From: Shewanella sp. OMA3-2
Lineage (GTDB): Bacteria; Pseudomonadota; Gammaproteobacteria; Enterobacterales; Shewanellaceae
Reading direction: 5' to 3'
DNA: 64,000 nt
NCBI RefSeq assembly: GCF_021513195.1
Contig: NZ_CP090974.1
Span: 2,554,001 to 2,618,000, forward strand
Under the pieces are notes generated by a model. That model worked only from the letters and a program-made list of their open reading frames with translations. It made no database searches and had not been told where the DNA came from. Positions 59,215 to 64,000 of this stretch are shown in pieces (positions within the stretch are counted from its first letter, which is position 1; every line of letters starts with the position of its first letter). The position numbers were made by a program, and so were the translations under genes.

Positions 59215-59604
59215 ATGAATAAATTTATTGTACAAGTTAACGGACCAGCCTACGGTTCTACCGCCAGCTTTAGAGCGCTTAAGTTCTGCCAAGCTGTGGT
59301 TTCTTCTGGTCATCAAGTTGTAAAAGTCTTTTTTTATCAAGACGGTGTATACAATAGCAATGCCCTTAACTGCCCTGCTTCTGATGAAGTTAACCTACAG
59401 CAAATGTGGTTAAGCTTTTCGCAAGATAACCATACTGCCATAATAAATTGTGTGTCCGCTGCACTGCGCCGTGGAGTCTTGTCTGAACAAGATGCGCTTG
59501 AAAATGGTAAAGCGCATTGGAACAGTAACGATACTTTTGTGATGGGTGGCTTAGGTGAGCTTGTTAGCGGCATCGAACATGCCGATCGCTTAGTGTGCTT
59601 TTAA
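59215..59604 (+). CDS. tusD: Sulfurtransferase TusD
   Basis: The 129-residue DsrE-like protein has the TusD pattern, opening FIVQVNGPAYGSTASFRALKF, with the sulfur-relay cysteine in IINCVSAALRRGVL. With TusB and TusC it forms a hexamer that accepts sulfur from TusA and passes it to TusE for 2-thiouridine formation at tRNA wobble position 34. It leads the tusDCB-tusE cluster. Confidence 0.95.
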   Translation: MNKFIVQVNGPAYGSTASFRALKFCQAVVSSGHQVVKVFFYQDGVYNSNALNCPASDEVNLQQMWLSFSQDNHTAIINCVSAALRRGVLSEQDALENGKAHWNSNDTFVMGGLGELVSGIEHADRLVCF

Positions 59605-59618
59605 GGACTGACCACAAC

Positions 59619-59975
59619 ATGAAACAGATTTGCATTGTATTTCGTCACGCGCCCTATGGCACAACTTATACCCGCGAAGGAATAGATTTTTCGTTACTCA
59701 GCGCCAGCTTTGAGCAACTGGTGTCGTTGATTTTTTGCGATGAAGCTGTGCTGCATTTATTGCCTGATCAACAAGCTGAATTGGCGGGTAGCAAAGACTA
59801 CGTGTCGGTTTTTAAAGCGTTTTATTTATATGAAATTGAAACAGTAATGGCCTGTGAGCAGTCCCTTAATGCAATGGGGTTAACTGTGGCAGAATTAGCG
59901 ATAGATGTGCAATCAGCAAGCGTTGAAGCCATTAGCGCCCAACTAGCACTGGCCGATGAGGTATTAGTATTTTGA
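59619..59975 (+). CDS. tusC: Sulfur relay protein TusC
   Basis: The 118-residue DsrE-family protein opens ICIVFRHAPYGTTYTREGID, the usual TusC start. It lacks a sulfur-carrying cysteine equivalent to that of TusD, as is normal for TusC. The ATG at 59619 is chosen; the frame reaches back into tusD. Its last codon overlaps the tusB start. Confidence 0.93.
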   Translation: MKQICIVFRHAPYGTTYTREGIDFSLLSASFEQLVSLIFCDEAVLHLLPDQQAELAGSKDYVSVFKAFYLYEIETVMACEQSLNAMGLTVAELAIDVQSASVEAISAQLALADEVLVF

Positions 59976-60268
59976 TTTTACATCACATTCAAACATCATC
60001 GACTAGTGATAACGCCTTAAGCCTGTGCTTAAGATACATAGCGGTTAACGACAGTATTATGCTGGCGGCTGATGCGGTAAACGCCCTACTCAAGCCGCAA
60101 TTGTTATCGGCGATGCAAGCTTATAACGTTTATGTGTTAAACGATGACATTCAAGCCCGCGGCTTAACAGCAAAAATAGCCAAGCTGCAATATCCTAATA
60201 TTCACCAGATTGATTACAATGAGTTCGTTAATCAAACATTGCGCCACACTAAGGTCATCACATGGTAG
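59972..60268 (+). CDS. tusB: Sulfur relay protein TusB
   Basis: The 98-residue DsrH-like protein begins with TTG overlapping the tusC stop (TTGA). It has the opening LHHIQTSS and the [12 protein letters not shown] stretch of TusB. It is the third subunit of the TusBCD complex. Confidence 0.92.
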   Translation: MILHHIQTSSTSDNALSLCLRYIAVNDSIMLAADAVNALLKPQLLSAMQAYNVYVLNDDIQARGLTAKIAKLQYPNIHQIDYNEFVNQTLRHTKVITW

Positions 60269-60615
60269 AGAAGTCATTTGAATTTATGTTTGAGTTTAAC
60301 GGCAAAGCAATTGAAACAGACAAGCAAGGCTATCTTAAAAACGTGGATGATTGGCAGCTTGATATGGCGCCGATTTTAGCGGCTACTGAAAACATTGAGT
60401 TGTCTGAAGCACATTGGGAAGTGATTCATTTTGTGCGCAACTTCTATTTAGAATACAAAACCAGCCCAGCCATTCGGGTATTAGTTAAAGCCATTGGCCA
60501 AAGCCTAGGTGCGGATAAAGGCAACTCTAAGTACCTTTATACCCTATTTCCTGTTGGCCAGGCTAAACAAGCAACAAAAATAGCGGGATTGCCCAAACCC
60601 GCTAAATGTCTTTAA
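60262..60615 (+). CDS. tusE: TusE/DsrC sulfur carrier protein
   Basis: The 117-residue protein opens with a short strand region and ends GLPKPAKCL, with the conserved penultimate cysteine that carries persulfide sulfur. [29 protein letters not shown] is the DsrC helix-turn-helix-like core. It takes sulfur from TusD and delivers it to MnmA for tRNA thiolation. Its ATG overlaps the tusB stop. A bidirectional terminator follows at 60682. Confidence 0.95.
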   Translation: MVEKSFEFMFEFNGKAIETDKQGYLKNVDDWQLDMAPILAATENIELSEAHWEVIHFVRNFYLEYKTSPAIRVLVKAIGQSLGADKGNSKYLYTLFPVGQAKQATKIAGLPKPAKCL

Positions 60616-60676
60616 TGGGGCTTTAGTTTAGGCAGTTTCAATTTAGACAGCACTGGCTTCTGCAATCGAACCGTTT

Positions 60677-60712
60677 AAAATAAGTGCCTTTAATGCTAAA
60701 GGCACTTTTTTT
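60677..60712. terminator. Bidirectional terminator between tusE and lolE
   Basis: The stem AGTGCCTTT / AAAGGCACT has a T-run on the right and an A-run on the left. It can end both the tus operon and the converging lol operon. Confidence 0.85.
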
Positions 60713-61952
60713 ATCTGCCGGCTAATGCCGCTGCGGGAGCAATTTTAGTGGCTTTCCATGCGGGATAAATCGTGGCTAGCAAACTCATGACTAATCCAAT
60801 AAAGATCACAAAAAGTACGTCATGGGTTTGTAATTGTGATGGCAAAAAGTCGATAAAGTAAATGTCTGAGTCCAATAACTGAATCCCTAACATAGATTCA
60901 AATCCCTTCGCTATCGCACTTAAATTAACCGCAATCAACATCCCTAAAACACCGCCTATCGCACAACCTAATAAGCCGTTTAGTCCGCCTTGCATGATAA
61001 AAATGGCCATAATGGCTGAGCGCTTTAATCCCATGGTCATTAAAATCGCAATTTCAGATGCTTTGTCGCGAACAGTCATCACTAACGTCGACACAATATT
61101 AAAACAAGCAACGGCGATAACTAACGCCAACACTAAATACATCACCATTCTAACCAATTGAATATCTTGATAAAGGTGACCCTGAGTTCGTGTCCAGTCA
61201 TTAAGGTATAGGTATTGTTCCTGCGCATAGCCTAAATCACGGGTAATGCTAGGGGCGCTAAATACATTATCGACTTGTAATCTAACGCCGCTAACGCCAT
61301 CACCCATACTCAGTAGATCGCTTAAGTATTTCAAAGGCACATAGGCTTGCGAGGCTTCAATTTCACCGCCTAAGTCATACACGCCACTGACCACGAATCT
61401 ATGGCTTTTAGCCGCACTTAAGCGGTTGTTATTAGCAGCGGGCGTGTACATTGCCAATGTGTCGCCAACCTTTAATTGCAGTTTATTCAATAAGCTGCGA
61501 CCCAGCACAATATGATTATCTGAACCTTGTAAAGACTGCCAGGCATTGGCATCCATATATTGGGCAATGCTTGATACTTGCTGTTCATATTCTACATCAA
61601 TACCGTTAACCACTATCCCCTGAAAACCACCAGGCTTTTGCACGAGTCCCTGCAAGCGCACAAAGGGCGCAACACCGGTAATTTGCGGTATGTTTTTAGC
61701 GGTTTCAGCTATGGCTAACCAATCTTGAATAGGCTCATTCACACCAACCAACTCGCCGTGTGATATGACCCCCAGCAAGCGGGTTTGTAGCTCTTTTTCA
61801 AAGCCGTTCATGGCTGACAATACGATAATTAATACCGCCACGCCCAAGGCGATACCTGCGGTAGAGGCAAATGAAATAAAACCGATAAAGCCGTTATTCT
61901 GCCGGGCGCGATAAAAGCGCCAACCAATTAAAAAGGGTAACCATTTACTCAT
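60711..61952 (-). CDS. lolE: Lipoprotein-releasing ABC permease LolE
   Basis: About 413 residues with one N-terminal and three C-terminal membrane helices around a large periplasmic domain. The opening LIGWRFYRARQ and the GIALGVAVLIIVLSAMNGFE segment are typical of LolC/E. The SHGELVGV stretch and gene order favour LolE. With LolC and LolD it extracts lipoproteins from the inner membrane and hands them to LolA. I choose the ATG at 61952 after AGGA; it overlaps the end of lolD. Confidence 0.93.
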   Translation of the reverse strand: MSKWLPFLIGWRFYRARQNNGFIGFISFASTAGIALGVAVLIIVLSAMNGFEKELQTRLLGVISHGELVGVNEPIQDWLAIAETAKNIPQITGVAPFVRLQGLVQKPGGFQGIVVNGIDVEYEQQVSSIAQYMDANAWQSLQGSDNHIVLGRSLLNKLQLKVGDTLAMYTPAANNNRLSAAKSHRFVVSGVYDLGGEIEASQAYVPLKYLSDLLSMGDGVSGVRLQVDNVFSAPSITRDLGYAQEQYLYLNDWTRTQGHLYQDIQLVRMVMYLVLALVIAVACFNIVSTLVMTVRDKASEIAILMTMGLKRSAIMAIFIMQGGLNGLLGCAIGGVLGMLIAVNLSAIAKGFESMLGIQLLDSDIYFIDFLPSQLQTHDVLFVIFIGLVMSLLATIYPAWKATKIAPAAALAGR

Positions 61953-62667
61953 GGTCACTTCCTACTGGCGGGTTGTTAGTAGCAACTTGTAACACGCCAT
62001 CTTTCATGGTTAATTGGCGATCCATTTTAGCGGCTAGCTTATGGTCGTGCGTTACCACTACAAAAGCCGTACCAAATTGTTGGGCTAACTCACGAATTAA
62101 TTGATATACGGTTTCGCCACTGCTGGCGTCTAAGTTGCCGGTTGGTTCGTCGGCTAACACTAATTTAGGTTGATTAATTAACGCACGGGCAATCGCCACA
62201 CGTTGACGTTCGCCACCGGATAACTGCGCCGGAATATGCTCCAATCTATGACCTAAACCAACCCGTTCTAATAACACTTTGGCATTAGCTAACGACTGTT
62301 GTTTATCTTTACCTTGAATAAAAGCTGGCATAGCAACGTTTTCAATCGCACTAAATTCAGGTAATAAATGATGAAACTGATAAATAAAGCCTAAATCTTG
62401 GTTGCGAAGGCTTGCTTGTCTTGCCGATGACAATTGATAGATATCTTCACCATCTAACATCACCTTGCCGTCGCTTGGGGTGTCTAAAGTGCCCATAATA
62501 TGCAGTAAGGTACTTTTACCCGATCCTGAACTACCCACTATGGCTAACTGCTCACCTTTGTAAACCTCAAGATTAACATCAGTAAGTACTTGGGTGGTCA
62601 CTTCGCCATCATGATAATGTTTACTGACATGGCTAATGGTTAATAAAACCTGTTTATTCTGGGTCAT
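61945..62667 (-). CDS. lolD: Lipoprotein-releasing ABC ATPase LolD
   Basis: The 240-residue ATPase has Walker A GSSGSGKST, the Q-loop region LGFIYQFHHLLPEF, the signature LSGGERQRVAIARAL and Walker B LVLADEPTGNLD with the H-loop in VVVTHDH. FIYQFHHLLPEFSA is characteristic of LolD. It powers the LolCDE complex. It overlaps lolC by one base upstream and lolE by 8 bp downstream. Confidence 0.97.
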   Translation of the reverse strand: MTQNKQVLLTISHVSKHYHDGEVTTQVLTDVNLEVYKGEQLAIVGSSGSGKSTLLHIMGTLDTPSDGKVMLDGEDIYQLSSARQASLRNQDLGFIYQFHHLLPEFSAIENVAMPAFIQGKDKQQSLANAKVLLERVGLGHRLEHIPAQLSGGERQRVAIARALINQPKLVLADEPTGNLDASSGETVYQLIRELAQQFGTAFVVVTHDHKLAAKMDRQLTMKDGVLQVATNNPPVGSDHE

Positions 62668-63911
62668 TATTCGTATCTCAATGCGGTAGCGGGTTGAACC
62701 TGTGCGGCGCGTAACGCTGGGTAAATTGTAGCAACTAGGGTTATCAACAAGGTGCCAACAATAATCACACTCAACTGAATGAACGATAATTGCACCGGCA
62801 ATGTTTGACCAGCGCCTAGAATAGAAACGCCCAAGGTGGTTAAAATATCATTCAAGTTTAGGGTTAAAATAACGCCAATAAGGGTACCTAATCCTAAGCC
62901 TAACAAGGCATTTAACGAGCCTTGCACAATAAAGATGTTCATTACTGCGCTTGTGGTTAATCCCTGGGTTTTAAGCACCGCCACATCTGTAGTTTTATCA
63001 ACTACCATCATGACCAATGCTGACACAATATTAAACGCCGCTACCGCCACAATAAGGCTGAGCATTAACGACATCATGTTTTTTTCCATTTTTACCGCGG
63101 CAAATAAATGACCAAAATCAGCTCGCCAGTCACGGCTAGTTGTATCAACACCTTGCTGTTGTAAAAGCTCGATTGCTAATGGTGCAATATTAGCAACATT
63201 GAATGGGTCGGTTAAATACAGTCGCAGCTCAGAGATAACATGAGGGTCTTGACGCATTAAACGACGGGCGTCTTGATAATGCACATAGGCAACAGAAGCA
63301 TCAACCTGAGCGCCCATTTCAAATACCCCTGCCACGGTAAACTTACGCTGACTAGGCACTGGGCCAAGTGGTGAATACACCACACCATCACCACTTAGAA
63401 TGCGGATTTGATCGCCAGTTTTTACCGCTAAGTTTCTGGCTAATTCGCTACCTAATACAATGGCGTAGCTGCCTGATTCTAGTGCATCAAACGCGCTTGA
63501 ATAGGTATGAGAGATAATGCTCGATAAACCTTGTTCAAGTTCAGGATAAACCCCTAATACTTGCGCAGCGGCAATATTAGCACTGGATTGCAGCATACCT
63601 TGGGTTGTGGCACTGGGCACGACGCCAACAATGTCATTTTGCAGTTGTTTATGGTGTTGTAAAAAAGTCGCCTGAGCCTGCCAATCATCAAATCCTGTTT
63701 GATGAACTAAGGTTAATTGCGGCACAGCACCTAAAATACGGTTTTTAAGTTGCCCTTCTAGACCGTTCATCACCGAGCTGACCACAATTAACGCGGCCAC
63801 ACCGAGAAAAATACCGGATACAGCAAACAATGTGATAAATGACGCAAACGCATTGGCTTTTCGTGCTCGCCAATATCGAAACCCCATAAAAAAAGAAAAT
63901 CCAAAATTCAT
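62667..63911 (-). CDS. lolC: Lipoprotein-releasing ABC permease LolC
   Basis: About 414 residues with the same fold as LolE: N-terminal helix (FASFITLFAVSGIFLGVAALIVVSSVMNGLE), periplasmic domain, then three C-terminal helices. The opening FFMGFRYWRARK and ILGAVPQLTLVHQ match LolC. Start is either the ATG at 63911, which gives the usual distance to the GFRY motif, or a TTG at 63929; neither has a strong ribosome binding site. It is the first gene of lolCDE. Past it to 64000 I see no other feature. Confidence 0.93.
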   Translation of the reverse strand: MNFGFSFFMGFRYWRARKANAFASFITLFAVSGIFLGVAALIVVSSVMNGLEGQLKNRILGAVPQLTLVHQTGFDDWQAQATFLQHHKQLQNDIVGVVPSATTQGMLQSSANIAAAQVLGVYPELEQGLSSIISHTYSSAFDALESGSYAIVLGSELARNLAVKTGDQIRILSGDGVVYSPLGPVPSQRKFTVAGVFEMGAQVDASVAYVHYQDARRLMRQDPHVISELRLYLTDPFNVANIAPLAIELLQQQGVDTTSRDWRADFGHLFAAVKMEKNMMSLMLSLIVAVAAFNIVSALVMMVVDKTTDVAVLKTQGLTTSAVMNIFIVQGSLNALLGLGLGTLIGVILTLNLNDILTTLGVSILGAGQTLPVQLSFIQLSVIIVGTLLITLVATIYPALRAAQVQPATALRYE

Positions 63912-64000
63912 ATAAAATTTGTCATCCAATGCTCATATTCGAGCGTATATTGGTTATCGCTGAGTCAAAATTGACGCTAAAACCATTACAAAAAGCTTAT

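Overview
The window is a 64 kb stretch of a gammaproteobacterial chromosome that looks like Shewanella. The reasons are the gene order (two GAPDH genes, nadA and a bkd-type dehydrogenase operon, then msrA and trxB), a tusDCB-dsrC cluster beside yccA, a LolCDE operon, AT-rich codon use and many insertion sequences. The genus is inferred from protein motifs and remembered gene order, not from a search.

Layout. 1-29.6 kb is mostly ordinary core genome: two GAPDH paralogues, a SulP transporter, nadA, a branched-chain 2-oxoacid dehydrogenase operon, an AstE-like deacylase, msrA, trxB, an RND efflux pair, a PatZ-type protein acetyltransferase and several small conserved genes, interrupted by one IS4-family element. 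30-33.6 kb holds a Crp/Fnr-like regulator beside a deoD-MFS operon for purine nucleosides. 33.6-42.8 kb is accessory: gene remnants, a large lipoprotein, a redox/stress-type cluster (two pirins, LysR, TauE/SafE, an MliC-like lipoprotein, DoxX) and a complete IS3-family element with a 3-bp target duplication.

43.0-55.7 kb is the most unusual part. A tRNA-Ser(UGA) gene carries a tandem array of integrative elements, marked by five direct copies of its 3' end. The tRNA-proximal element has an intact tyrosine integrase, a group II intron and two cargo genes (a SHOCT membrane protein and a HEPN-like protein). The distal element has lost almost all of its integrase. It carries an HNH nuclease, an OLD-like ATPase with a TOPRIM-like C-terminus, and a HEPN protein that an IS66-family insertion has separated from its ribosome binding site. 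This HNH / ATPase-TOPRIM / HEPN set is the best candidate here for an undescribed defence system.

55.8-64 kb returns to core genome: a divergent punC/punR pair, yccA, the tusDCB-dsrC sulfur relay and lolCDE.

Five conserved genes (E1-alpha, E2, a response regulator, a DUF885 lipoprotein and punR) are broken by six apparent one-base indels, most next to short G/C runs. This pattern fits sequencing error in a draft assembly at least as well as real gene decay.
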